A DNA stretch of 64,000 nt from Thermoplasmata archaeon (GTDB taxonomy: Archaea; Thermoplasmatota; Thermoplasmata; Lutacidiplasmatales; UBA184). Within the stretch, counting starts at the first letter, position 1. Each line of letters begins with the position of its first letter. The stretch spans positions 1,114,672 through 1,178,671 of the forward strand of contig JAKIWE010000001.1 of the NCBI GenBank assembly GCA_022750195.1, read 5' to 3'. A program made the position numbers and the translations under genes. Below are positions 25,636 to 33,035 of this stretch, one piece after another. The notes under the pieces are model-generated. The model worked only from the letters and a program-made list of their open reading frames with translations. It did no database searches and was not told the origin of the DNA.

Positions 25636-26463
25636 ATGACGCGCGTCCCCCGCTCCCACCCGCGGTTCGCCTCTCTTCTCGTCCGCGCCCGACTCGCCCG
25701 GGCTTCGAAGAACGGCCTCGTCGTACCCGAGGGCCTCATCGCCCACGGTCGTGCGGAGGCGTTCGACTACCTCCTCGGAGAGCGGACCACCCCGGGGGCC
25801 CGCCGGGCCGAGCGGATGGCGGCGAGATACATCGCGGGCGCTCGCTGGCCCGTCCTCAGCGTCAACGGCAACGTCGCGGCGCTCGCGGCCCGTCAGGTCG
25901 CGGAGCTCGCGCGAGCCTGGCCGTCTCTGAAGGTCGAGATCAATCTCTTCCATCGCACCCCGCAGAGGGTGCGGGCGATCGCCGCGGCCCTCCGACGGGA
26001 GGGCGTGGTGGAGGTCCTGGGCCTCCGCCCTTCGGTCCGGATCGCCGGCCTTCCCTCGGATCGAGGTCGGGTCGACGCTCGCGGCATCGCTCGGGCGGAC
26101 CTCTGCGTGATCCCTCTCGAGGACGGGGATCGCGCGGAGGCGCTCCAACGACGGGGGGTACGGATCGTCGCCATCGACCTCAATCCGCTCTCCCGGACCG
26201 CGCGCGTCGCCGACGTTCCGGTCATCGACGAACTGTCCCGGGCCCTCCTTCGGATCGCCCAGGAGCTTCGTCCCTGGCGACGGCGTCCGCCGTCGGCGGG
26301 CAGTTTCCCGCGGTTCGACGCGGGCGGGGCGCGCCAGGAGGCGCTACGGACGATCCGCCGTAGGCTCAACCGGCGGAGCTTGGCGGCGCCGCCGCGAGGG
26401 CGGGGGCGATCCGGGCCGCGACGCTCTCGAGGAACCGGCCGTCGCTCGCGTCGAACGCCTTGA
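25636..26463 (+). CDS. archaeal 4-phosphopantoate--beta-alanine ligase (phosphopantothenate synthetase)
   Basis: A 275-residue archaeal CoA-pathway enzyme (COG1701) joining 4-phosphopantoate and beta-alanine. HPRFASLLVRARLARASKNG, GLIAHGRAEAFDYLLGE, PVLSVNGNVAAL, EINLFHRTPQRVRAIAAAL and VIPLEDGDRAEALQRRG...AIDLNPLSRTA match the family along its length. The family end (FPRFDAGGARQEALRTIRRRL) is reached about residue 242; a further 33 Arg-rich residues run 98 bp into the convergent GAF gene, so the true stop may reflect loss of an earlier one. It depends on pantoate kinase, which is not in the window. Confidence 0.92.
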   Translation: MTRVPRSHPRFASLLVRARLARASKNGLVVPEGLIAHGRAEAFDYLLGERTTPGARRAERMAARYIAGARWPVLSVNGNVAALAARQVAELARAWPSLKVEINLFHRTPQRVRAIAAALRREGVVEVLGLRPSVRIAGLPSDRGRVDARGIARADLCVIPLEDGDRAEALQRRGVRIVAIDLNPLSRTARVADVPVIDELSRALLRIAQELRPWRRRPPSAGSFPRFDAGGARQEALRTIRRRLNRRSLAAPPRGRGRSGPRRSRGTGRRSRRTP

Positions 26464-26782
26464 CCTCGTTGCCGTCGATATCGATCTCGCCGAGGAGCCC
26501 GTTCGCCGAACGAACGGGGACGACGATCTCCGCTCGCGTCTCCAGAAAGCAGGCGAGGTACTCTGGGGCGCTCCGCACGTCGTCGACGACGACCGTCCTC
26601 GCCTCGCGGACCGCCTTCCCGCAGAGTCCCTGATCCACCGGGATCCGCGTGTGTTCTGTCGGCCGCTCCCCGTCCCAGGCCACGAGCGCGAGCTCGGTCC
26701 CTTCAAGCCGGTAAACGCCGACCCATCGGTACCGGGAGAACTCGGCGCGAAGGAACCGGCAGACCTCGCTCAGAGCCTCCAC
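26366..26782 (-). CDS. GAF-domain protein, free methionine-(R)-sulfoxide reductase-like
   Basis: A 138-residue GAF domain. WVGVYRLEG, QGLCGKAVREARTVVVDDV, YLACFLETRAEIVVPVRS and GEIDIDGNEVKAF match the fRMsr subgroup, which reduces free methionine-R-sulfoxide; both of its conserved Cys (QGLCGKA and YLACFL) are kept. The read starts at GTG 26782, but similarity in frame (LLQIDAVLSRLAG) continues upstream without an ATG, GTG or TTG, so the N-terminus may be longer or decayed. The 3' end overlaps phosphopantothenate synthetase by 98 bp. A ligand-sensing role is the alternative. Confidence 0.78.
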   Translation of the reverse strand: MEALSEVCRFLRAEFSRYRWVGVYRLEGTELALVAWDGERPTEHTRIPVDQGLCGKAVREARTVVVDDVRSAPEYLACFLETRAEIVVPVRSANGLLGEIDIDGNEVKAFDASDGRFLESVAARIAPALAAAPPSSAG

Positions 26783-26885
26783 CCCGGCGAGGCGTGACAG
26801 TACGGCGTCGATCTGCAGGAGAGCGGGCGTAGCGCGCCGCGGCTCGACGGTCAGTTCACCACCGCCCGGTCGCCGGCGAGGGGAG

Positions 26886-27003
26886 CGCCGAGGGGGAGAT
26901 TTTCCGCCGGGCCGGGGCGCCCGGTCCCGGTCTTTGAACTCCCGAAGCGTATTCCGCCACGAGCTTTCCAGACTCGCGCCGTACCGGACTGAGCCACCTC
27001 GGC
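26886..27003 (-). tRNA. tRNA-Ser(GGA) interrupted by a T-loop intron
   Basis: The 118-base gene folds as a class II tRNA once 33 bases are removed. The 7-bp acceptor stem is GCCGAGG with CCUCGGC. The three-pair D-stem GCU/GGC is normal for tRNA-Ser. The anticodon loop is CUGGAAA (anticodon GGA at 26967-26969) on a CGAGU/GCUCG stem. A four-pair variable arm follows, GGCG-GAAUA-CGCU. The T-stem is GGGAG/CUCCC with loop UUCAAAU. The discriminator is G73, normal for archaeal tRNA-Ser, and CCA is not encoded. All stems close only when 26900-26932 is spliced out. Confidence 0.9.
26900..26932 (-). other. non-canonical tRNA intron, position 59/60 in the T-loop
   Basis: A 33-nt insert after UUCAAA and before UCUCCC in the T-arm. 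It folds on itself: CCGGG-A-CCGGG pairs with CCCGG-CCCGG around a CGC loop, with one bulged A. Outside this, UUC of the exon can pair with GAA of the intron, leaving a three-base AAU bulge at the 3' junction, a relaxed bulge-helix-bulge. Because AAA occurs at both ends the exact cut is ambiguous by up to three bases. Splicing by archaeal endonuclease is inferred. Confidence 0.8.
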
Positions 27004-27029
27004 ACGCCCAGGCTCGCCGAGAGGGGCCG

Positions 27030-27041
27030 TTGAATAAGCTT
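27030..27041 (-). promoter_or_regulatory. TATA-like promoter of tRNA-Ser
   Basis: Minus strand AAGCTTATTCAA, about 32 bp before the first tRNA base, is the only AT-rich patch in the spacer. Confidence 0.5.
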
Positions 27042-27070
27042 GGCGGGGCCCGCTCCTCGAGGGGAAACGA

Positions 27071-27310
27071 CTAGGCGATCGGGGCGGGCGCCCCGCACCG
27101 GGGGCACTCTTCGGCGCGGCCCGCCGACGGGATCTCGGCGCCGCACTCCTGACATTGGCCGGGGTCCGCGCCCAGCAGCGAGAGGCAGTCGAAGCAGGCG
27201 CCTCCGCGCCGATCGTTCGGGAGCACGACCAGCTCCTTGCCGCAGAACGTGCAGTGCTGGTACCGCTCGTTCGAGGAGAAGGAGGCGCGAAGGTCGGCCT
27301 GCGCGAGCAT
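27071..27310 (-). CDS. small double zinc-ribbon protein
   Basis: A 79-residue protein with four CxxC pairs: CTFCGKE, CFDCLSLL, CQECGAE and CPRCGAP. The spacing suggests two small zinc ribbons. Such proteins often serve as adaptors or RNA/DNA-binding modules in archaea, but no specific family is recognised. The ATG at 27310 is preferred; an in-frame ATG at 27340 lies inside a TATA-like TCTTATGTAC and would then belong to the promoter. It is a single gene between tRNA-Ser and the ABC exporter operon. Confidence 0.68.
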   Translation of the reverse strand: MLAQADLRASFSSNERYQHCTFCGKELVVLPNDRRGGACFDCLSLLGADPGQCQECGAEIPSAGRAEECPRCGAPAPIA

Positions 27311-27340
27311 TCGGGGCGCTCGACCGGCGACCGCGTACAT

Positions 27341-27361
27341 AAGACCTCGGTGAAATCGAGG
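27341..27361. other. perfect 7-bp hairpin downstream of the ABC exporter operon
   Basis: GACCTCG-loop(7)-CGAGGTC, 33 bp after the permease stop on the minus strand and directly before the zinc-ribbon promoter. It may be a 3' end structure or an operator; there is no U-tract. Confidence 0.4.
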
Positions 27362-27393
27362 TCCCTCGGCGTTATTCGACGCGTCGTTCGGGG

Positions 27394-28173
27394 CTACGGT
27401 TCACGCCACCGCGCCTTGAGCGCGGCCAGCAACAGCAGGCCCACGGTGAAGGCCAGCAGCACCCCCCAATCGGCCGCGAGCGAGCCGATCGGGGTGGCGG
27501 TCGTCGTGCTCGTGGCGTGGAGAAGTTGGGCGGCGTAGGTCGTCGGGGAGAAGTACGCGATCGCCTGCGCCCAGCCCGGCAGCGCGGAGATCGGGTAGTA
27601 CACCGGCGGGAAGACCGTCAGTCCTAGCGAGATCAGCGAGGAGAACAGGAAGATCTCCCGGACGTCCTCGAAGTAGGTGGCGAGCGTGAAGCCGAGCGCC
27701 GAGGCGAAGCCCCAGACCAGGAGCAGGGTGAAGCCGATGGTGAGAGCGTTCGGAAGCGTCACCGGCCAGGAGCGGGCCCCGGTGGCGCCCAGCGCCGGAC
27801 CCCCGGTCGCCCAGAGCGCGGCGAAGACGGCGAGCCCCGGCAACGAGTAGAGCAGCTCGGAGACGGCGAGGCCGGTGACGTAGACCGGACCCTCCACCGG
27901 CGAGGCGACGACCATGTCCTGGAGCTTGAGGTCGGTCCGGTAGTGGGTGAGGTCGGTCTGGAGCGACGTGCCGATCGAGAGCATCGTGAACAGCATGCCC
28001 CCGGTGATCGCGTACTTCAGGAACAGTCCCCCCGAAGCGATCGTGACGAAGAACAGGAACGAGAGCGGCGAGGCGAGCACGCTGACGAGGAAGAGCGGCT
28101 GCGTCCGCATCGGGACGATCCCGTTCAGGTAGGCGAGCGTGAGGACGGAGCGGAGGCGGTGCCGCTCGATCAT
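27394..28173 (-). CDS. ABC-2 type exporter permease
   Basis: A 259-residue permease with six spans. LRSVLTLAYLNGIVPMRTQP leads in, then LASPLSFLFFVTIASGGLF, a tandem pair around residues 95-150 and the ABC-2 signature region DVREIFLFSSLISLGLTVFPPVYYPISALPGW. It pairs with the ATP-binding gene upstream, whose stop overlaps its ATG by 4 bp. Exporters of this type move drugs, lipids or polysaccharides; the substrate is not identifiable. Confidence 0.88.
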   Translation of the reverse strand: MIERHRLRSVLTLAYLNGIVPMRTQPLFLVSVLASPLSFLFFVTIASGGLFLKYAITGGMLFTMLSIGTSLQTDLTHYRTDLKLQDMVVASPVEGPVYVTGLAVSELLYSLPGLAVFAALWATGGPALGATGARSWPVTLPNALTIGFTLLLVWGFASALGFTLATYFEDVREIFLFSSLISLGLTVFPPVYYPISALPGWAQAIAYFSPTTYAAQLLHATSTTTATPIGSLAADWGVLLAFTVGLLLLAALKARWREP

Positions 28174-29108
28174 GCCGCCTCCTCCGCGGGGGTCTCGTCG
28201 TCGATCCGGTGGCCGACGACCTGCAGGAAAATATCCTCGAGGCTGACCGGTCCCATCGAGACCTTGGCCCCGGAGCCGAGCGCGCGCAGCGCGAGCTCCC
28301 GGGCGTCGGACTCGCGGGTGAAGACCAAGTGGCCCCCGTCGACGTCGCTCACCTCGCCGTACCGTTCGAGCTCCGCCCGGGGCACCCGGCCGTCGAGCGT
28401 GACCCGGTAGGGGTGCTTCACTCGGGCGCGCAGGTCGTCGCCGGTCCCCTCGAGCCGCACCTGACCCCGGTCGATGAGGGCAATGCGGGCGGCGAGCTGC
28501 TCGGCCTCATCGAGATAGTGCGTCGTCAGGATGACCGTACGTCGGTCCCGGACGGTCCGACGGATGGCGCCCCAGACCTCCCGCCTCGCGAGCGGGTCGA
28601 GGCCCGTGGTCGGCTCGTCGAGGAACAGCACCTCCGCGTCCGAGGCGAGGACCATCGCGACCATCGCCCGACGCCGCATCCCTCCCGAGAGCCGGCTGAC
28701 GAGCCGTTTCCGCTCGCCGGTGAGCCCGAGCTCGTCGAGGACGGCGTCGGTCCGACGGCGCGCCTCGGGTCGGTCCATCCCGCGCATCTTGAGGTACAGG
28801 TAGATCAGCTCGTCCACGTTGAGGAAGTAGAGCGGGCGGGACTCCTGCGGGATGACGGCGATCCGCGGACGGACCTTGCGCGGGTCGGCGACGGCATCCT
28901 CGCCGAGGATGGTGACCGCGCCCGAGGTCGGGAGCAGCTGGGTCGTGCAGATCCGGATGAACGTCGTCTTGCCGGCCCCGTTCGGTCCGATGATGCCGTA
29001 GATGCCCCCCGGGCGGATCGAGAGGCTCACTCCGTTGAGCGCCGGAGGTCGGTCGCCGCTCTTCGGGTATCGCTTCGTCACCCCGTTGGTGACCACGGCG
29101 GCGTCCAC
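28170..29108 (-). CDS. ABC exporter ATP-binding protein
   Basis: A 312-residue ATPase. Walker A is GPNGAGKTTF, the Q-loop is IPQES, the signature is LSGGMRRR, Walker B is VLFLDEPTTGLD and the switch His is in TTHYLDEAEQ. A C-terminal domain of about 90 residues ends in ALGSGAKVSMGPVSLEDIFL, as in DrrA/NatA-type exporters. The GTG start is preceded by GGGAGGAG, a good ribosome-binding site. It is coupled to the permease by a 4-bp overlap. Confidence 0.92.
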   Translation of the reverse strand: MDAAVVTNGVTKRYPKSGDRPPALNGVSLSIRPGGIYGIIGPNGAGKTTFIRICTTQLLPTSGAVTILGEDAVADPRKVRPRIAVIPQESRPLYFLNVDELIYLYLKMRGMDRPEARRRTDAVLDELGLTGERKRLVSRLSGGMRRRAMVAMVLASDAEVLFLDEPTTGLDPLARREVWGAIRRTVRDRRTVILTTHYLDEAEQLAARIALIDRGQVRLEGTGDDLRARVKHPYRVTLDGRVPRAELERYGEVSDVDGGHLVFTRESDARELALRALGSGAKVSMGPVSLEDIFLQVVGHRIDDETPAEEAA

Positions 29109-29168
29109 TCTGACTCCTCCCTGAGCGCGCGTCGACCCGTTCGAGGACTTGGGCTCTGCGGCTCAGGG

Positions 29169-29193
29169 CTTCGGCCCCTCCCGAGGGCCGAAG
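29169..29193. other. perfect 9-bp hairpin between purP and the ABC operon
   Basis: CTTCGGCCC-loop(7)-GGGCCGAAG lies 15 bp past the purP stop on the minus strand. It is the most stable simple hairpin seen in the intergenic DNA. With no U-tract it is either a 3' end/processing structure for purP or a control element in the ABC mRNA leader. Confidence 0.45.
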
Positions 29194-29207
29194 ACGAGGC
29201 GAGCCGC

Positions 29208-30275
29208 CTAGCTGAGCACTTCGCGCAGTCGATGCTCGGAGCGCGCTCGCTTGAGCTCGATTGCGATCCGTCGGCCGGTCGAGAGGTTCGGGGCGACGAG
29301 GTCGGAGTAGCTCGATCCGGAAATGAACAGGTTCGTCCCCGCAACGATCCGCGTGGAGATCTCGAAGACCTTGAACCGGAGGTCCTCGGTCATGATCCCT
29401 TCGACGCAGAACGGCCCGACCATGCCCCCGAACAGCTCGATCGACCGCTCGATGATCCGGGCCCCGATGTCGAAGATCTGGGGGAGGAGCGACTCGCGGA
29501 GTACGACCGAGACGTTGCCGGTCACGACGAACGTGGGGCGGATGCCGGCCTTCAGCAGCTCCTCCTGCGCCCCGAGCTTGTACAGCTCGTCGATGTTCGC
29601 TTCGTCCCGCCGGTCCATCCCGAGGAGCTCGAGGGAGCCGTCCCCGACCCGGTAGCCGCGGTCGGAGAGCGGCGAATAGAAGAAGTGGACGTAGTACCGC
29701 GTGCCGAGGACGTACTCCTGGATGACGTACGGACCGGTCGGACGGAAGTCGTCCATCGCCTCCCGGTTCTTGGCGAGGAAGAATCCCTTCCCGCCTTTCG
29801 CCCCGTAGTACTTCACGATCGCCGGGCCCTCGACCTCGGCCGGGGTGGCGAACCGACGGGGCATCTCCACCCCGGCGGACTCGAGCCACATCCGCTCCTT
29901 CTCCCGGTCCGACTCCCACGCGATCACCGCGCGGTTGCCGAACACCGGAACGTCTAGGTTCTGGAACGCTTCGGGCCCCACGTACTCGACGAAGGAGCCG
30001 TGCGGGACGATGACGGCGCCTTCCCCTCGTAGCCGGCTCGCCTCCTTGCCGACGTCGGCGACCTTCGCCACCGACAGGAACCGGTCCGGACGGGCCAGAG
30101 GGAAGGCGTCGTAGAAACGCGGCGGCTCACCGACCGCGATGCCCAGGCTCGGAAGACCCTCGGTGCGGGCGCCGTGGAAGATCTGGAGCGAGGAGTGCGA
30201 ACAGAGCGTCGCGACGGTCAGTGGTCCGTCGTACAGAGGCTCGACTCGCGCCGCGCTGGCGAGATTCGTCCCCAT
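29208..30275 (-). CDS. purP: formate-dependent FAICAR synthetase PurP
   Basis: A 355-residue ATP-grasp enzyme of archaeal purine synthesis: formate plus AICAR plus ATP gives FAICAR. VATLCSHSSLQIFHGARTEG is the N-terminal nucleotide/AICAR loop, VIVPHGSFVEYVGPEAF is the second motif, IVKYYGAKGGKGFFLA is the ATP-grasp loop, and GPFCVEGIMTEDLRFKVFEISTRIVAGTN carries the metal-binding Glu/Asn region. The ATG at 30275 is supported by a TATA-like box 26 bp upstream. It is a single gene. Confidence 0.95.
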   Translation of the reverse strand: MGTNLASAARVEPLYDGPLTVATLCSHSSLQIFHGARTEGLPSLGIAVGEPPRFYDAFPLARPDRFLSVAKVADVGKEASRLRGEGAVIVPHGSFVEYVGPEAFQNLDVPVFGNRAVIAWESDREKERMWLESAGVEMPRRFATPAEVEGPAIVKYYGAKGGKGFFLAKNREAMDDFRPTGPYVIQEYVLGTRYYVHFFYSPLSDRGYRVGDGSLELLGMDRRDEANIDELYKLGAQEELLKAGIRPTFVVTGNVSVVLRESLLPQIFDIGARIIERSIELFGGMVGPFCVEGIMTEDLRFKVFEISTRIVAGTNLFISGSSYSDLVAPNLSTGRRIAIELKRARSEHRLREVLS

Positions 30276-30295
30276 ACGAACGCCTACCGGGCGAC

Positions 30296-30306
30296 CTTGA
30301 TAATGG
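30296..30306 (-). promoter_or_regulatory. TATA-like promoter of purP
   Basis: Minus strand CCATTATCAAG, centred 26 bp before the ATG at 30275, predicts a leaderless mRNA. Confidence 0.5.
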
Positions 30307-30365
30307 TTACGTGAATCACCTTCCGCCACCGTGCGTCGGGGCCTTGCCGGCCCGTACCGCGCGCG

Positions 30366-31556
30366 CTAGCTGTCCTCGAGGGTCCAGTACCAGCGAACGT
30401 CCCGGCTGCCGAGCTCCGAGATGCGACGCTTGACCTCAGGGGGCAAGTTCGGGTCACGGAGCAGCTTCCGGATCGTCTCCGAGTCGAGCGGCGAGCGCAT
30501 CTCCCACTGCCCTCCCTCGGCCAGGATGCCCCGGACCCGGTCCTCGGGGTACCGCCAGTTCTCTTCGCGCCGCCGGATCGCCACTCCCCGCGAGCCGGGC
30601 ATCCGGTGGACGCCGAGCCGTTCGGCGGCCAGATGGAGCTCCTCCGCCGCCCGGGCGAGCTGCCCGTCGATCCGGTGCTCCTCCGCGCGGAGGGCGTCGA
30701 ACCGGTCGACGAGCTCCTTGAGCCGGTCCCGCTCCGTCGCGGGGACCTCCTTGAACTCCGGGCAGATCCCACGGAACTCACACCGCGAGCACTGTCGCCC
30801 GGGGGTGGGCTCGTACGCCTCCGTCCGGATCCCATCGCGGACCGTGAGGACCCTCTCGTGCAGCTCGGAGAGCGCCGGGCGGGCCCGGCGCGGGACCGAG
30901 AGCGGGGTCTGGCTGCGGAGGTGGTACAGCGTGAGCCGCTCGACCGGGTCGCGGTAGTTCTTCTCGACCAGGACCTGGTAGAGGGCGAGCTGGTCGGAGC
31001 CCTCCGCGTCCTCGGAAGTGAGCTCCCGCGACGTCTTGTAGTCGACGATCTCGAGGCCCCCCTCCGGGGTCCGGTCGATCCGGTCGATGTACCCGTGCAC
31101 TGGGACCCCGTCCCACGTCGCTTCCAGGTGCGCCTCGACGGCGATCGGGCTGGGAGGCGAGAGGCAGACCACGTCGTAGAACTTTCCCAGTATCTCCTCG
31201 CCGAGCTGCCGGTACCGACGTTCCTCTTCGGCCGAGGTGTAGCCGTCGCCGACCCAGCTGGTCCGGTACAGCTCGAGCATCTCGTTCCGCGATCGGAGGC
31301 GGCCCGCGGTGAGATGGCCGGAGCTCCCCGGAAAATCGTCGAGGGTCGTCTGGCTCTCCTTCTCCGAGGTCGACCGGGCGGCCGGAAGAACGAGGGGCCG
31401 GAGCAGCTCCTCGAGTACAGAGTGGACCGTCCGCCCGAAGGAGAAGTACCCGCGCGGTGTCTCTGGGAGACGGTCGATGTAGAGGAACTTCCAGCGGAGG
31501 GGGCACTCGAGGTACGCCCTGACCGACGAGTAGCTGAGCGTCGGGACCGTGGCCAC
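30366..31556 (-). CDS. RecB/AddB-like PD-(D/E)XK nuclease with an Fe-S-type Cys set
   Basis: A 396-residue nuclease. LSYSSVRAYLECPLRWKFLY is the family N-terminus with the lone Cys; FGRTVHSVLEELL is the active-site His helix; VHGYIDRID (Asp) and LEIVDYKTSREL (D-x-K) form the core; QLALYQVLVEK is the QxxxY helix; CSRCEFRGIC supplies three more Cys. Four Cys arranged 1+3 are typical of AddB/Cas4/Dna2-type Fe-S nucleases. A further 140 residues of helical tail follow. GTG 31556 is chosen from a TATA-like box 24 bp upstream. It is probably a DNA repair enzyme; no helicase is adjacent. Confidence 0.88.
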   Translation of the reverse strand: MATVPTLSYSSVRAYLECPLRWKFLYIDRLPETPRGYFSFGRTVHSVLEELLRPLVLPAARSTSEKESQTTLDDFPGSSGHLTAGRLRSRNEMLELYRTSWVGDGYTSAEEERRYRQLGEEILGKFYDVVCLSPPSPIAVEAHLEATWDGVPVHGYIDRIDRTPEGGLEIVDYKTSRELTSEDAEGSDQLALYQVLVEKNYRDPVERLTLYHLRSQTPLSVPRRARPALSELHERVLTVRDGIRTEAYEPTPGRQCSRCEFRGICPEFKEVPATERDRLKELVDRFDALRAEEHRIDGQLARAAEELHLAAERLGVHRMPGSRGVAIRRREENWRYPEDRVRGILAEGGQWEMRSPLDSETIRKLLRDPNLPPEVKRRISELGSRDVRWYWTLEDS

Positions 31557-31575
31557 GGGGGCCGGACGGGCCGAT

Positions 31576-31585
31576 GGGTTAAGCG
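31576..31585 (-). promoter_or_regulatory. TATA-like promoter of the RecB-like nuclease gene
   Basis: Minus strand CGCTTAACCC, 24 bp before the GTG at 31556, lies inside the 47-bp gap after TFB. Confidence 0.45.
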
Positions 31586-31603
31586 ATTTCGGGGCCGAGG
31601 GGC

Positions 31604-32677
31604 TCAGTGCCCGGCGGCGACGGCCGTCTCCTCTACCTTCGTCCCCGGCTTCGGGAGCGGGGGGAGGCTGCCGCGGGCCTGCGGGTTTGTGAGGTTCTTC
31701 GGCAGTCCGAGGAGGTCGAGGAGCTCCTTGTAGTGGTTGCGGATCGTCACGGGGGTGACGTTGGCGACCGCGGCGATGCGGTCCTGGCTGCGAGGCTCGC
31801 CCATCAGGTTCGACGCGATGTAGATGATCGTCGCCAGGATGCCGTTCGGCAGGACCCCGCTCGTGGAGTAGACCTGCTCGACCTGCTCGAGGAGCCCGAG
31901 CACCTTGTGCCGGACCTCCTTCGAGAGGTTGAGGTCCTGGGTGAACCGGACGAGGTAGTCCCTCGGCTCCACGGGCTTGAGGCCCAGCTTGAGCTCGCGC
32001 GCAAGGAGCGTGTACGCCCGGCCGACCTCGATCTTGGTCGCCTTGGAGTGGGCGATGATCTCCTTCATCGTCCGCGGAACATGGCACTGCCGGCAGGCAG
32101 CGTAGACGCTGGCGGCCACAAGCGCGACGATCTTCTTGCCGCGCGTCGCCTTGTGCTCGAGCGCGCGACGGTAGATGTAGGTCGCCGACTCCTTGACCTC
32201 CCGGGAGAGCCCGAGCACGCCGGCGAGCCGGTTCAGCTCGCCCAGCGCGACGACGAGGTTGCGCTGGTGCGTGCGGGCGGCCCGAAGGCGGTGGTTGAGC
32301 TTGCGTAGGTGGTAGAACTTGAGCGAAGTGTTCCGAGACAGGCTGTTCCCCTGGAAGTCCCTCGTAGGAACGCCGATCTCGCTGAACAGTCCCTTGTCGG
32401 GCATGAGGGGCGAGATGACCGGGCCCCAGCCTCGGGCCTCTCGGCCGGTATCGTCCTTGCTTCCGCGTTGGCCGCGGTCACTCACGAGGGCGCTAGCGTC
32501 CACGACGAGCCCGCAATCGGCACAGACGATCTCGCCGCGGATCTCATCTCGGGTGAGGTGGGTGGACCCGCACTCCGGGCAGACGTCGCCGGCCGGCGCA
32601 GGGGCAGCGGTTGTCGCCTCAGGCTCGGCGGCCGGAGGGGCGCGATGGCGCGTGCTGGAACGACTAGAAGAACTCAT
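31604..32677 (-). CDS. tfb: transcription initiation factor TFB
   Basis: A 357-residue TFIIB homologue that bridges TBP-DNA and RNA polymerase. The N-terminal zinc ribbon is CPECGSTHL...CADCGLVV. The B-finger/linker follows (GRGQRGSKDD-like, then DKGLFSEIG). There are two cyclin repeats: NRLAGVLGLSREVKESATYIYRRAL and, from about residue 235, QDLNLSKEVRHKVLGLLEQVEQ. VTIRNHYKELLDLLGLP near the end holds the helix-turn-helix that reads the BRE. A strong TATA box lies 33 bp upstream. It has a longer N-terminal low-complexity part than most. Confidence 0.96.
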   Translation of the reverse strand: MSSSSRSSTRHRAPPAAEPEATTAAPAPAGDVCPECGSTHLTRDEIRGEIVCADCGLVVDASALVSDRGQRGSKDDTGREARGWGPVISPLMPDKGLFSEIGVPTRDFQGNSLSRNTSLKFYHLRKLNHRLRAARTHQRNLVVALGELNRLAGVLGLSREVKESATYIYRRALEHKATRGKKIVALVAASVYAACRQCHVPRTMKEIIAHSKATKIEVGRAYTLLARELKLGLKPVEPRDYLVRFTQDLNLSKEVRHKVLGLLEQVEQVYSTSGVLPNGILATIIYIASNLMGEPRSQDRIAAVANVTPVTIRNHYKELLDLLGLPKNLTNPQARGSLPPLPKPGTKVEETAVAAGH

Positions 32678-32704
32678 TTTGAACCTGGTCGGGCTACGCG
32701 AGGC

Positions 32705-32715
32705 TAATATAAATA
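32705..32715 (-). promoter_or_regulatory. TATA box of the TFB gene
   Basis: Minus strand TATTTATATTA, centred 33 bp before the ATG at 32677. Confidence 0.65.
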
Positions 32716-32816
32716 CGTTGGTCTGAATCCTGTCGGCTTTGTTCTTACATATGCTACACCATGATTTGGATTAGCACGGCTTTGAACCGAAACCTCGGCC
32801 CATCCCCGGTCCTGTT

Positions 32817-33035
32817 TCAGATGGCCGAGTTCTGTTTCAGGGGGTTCGTCGCGATCCCATGTTCGAACATCTCGTAAACGAGAACGGTCAGATTGTACGT
32901 GATCAGTTTGCCGAGGATTTCGTTCACCTGAGGCGCTCCGGTCCTTGATCGGACGTTCTCTCCGAGTCTCCGCTCGAGGACGCTAGCCACCGACTCGACG
33001 TTCCAGCTCAGGTGGTCGTTCCGATGGAGCTCGGG
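32817..33035 (-). pseudogene. C-terminal remnant of a DDE transposase
   Basis: The last 72 codons of an open frame resemble the end of IS4/IS5-type transposases: LSWNVESVASVLERRLGENV (the DDE-motif Glu helix, N-x-E), VRSRTGAPQVNEILGKLITYN and LTVLVYEMFEHGIATNP. Upstream, the same frame and the other frames show no transposase N-terminus or the two Asp residues. No terminal inverted repeats were found by eye. It is most likely a dead insertion-sequence fragment beside the TFB gene. Local GC is lower than in the flanks. Confidence 0.65.

Noticed and set aside
32770-32800. GGTTCAAAGCC-like sequence on the minus strand, a possible second tRNA
   Set aside because: Only three pairs of the T-stem form and there is no anticodon or acceptor arm.
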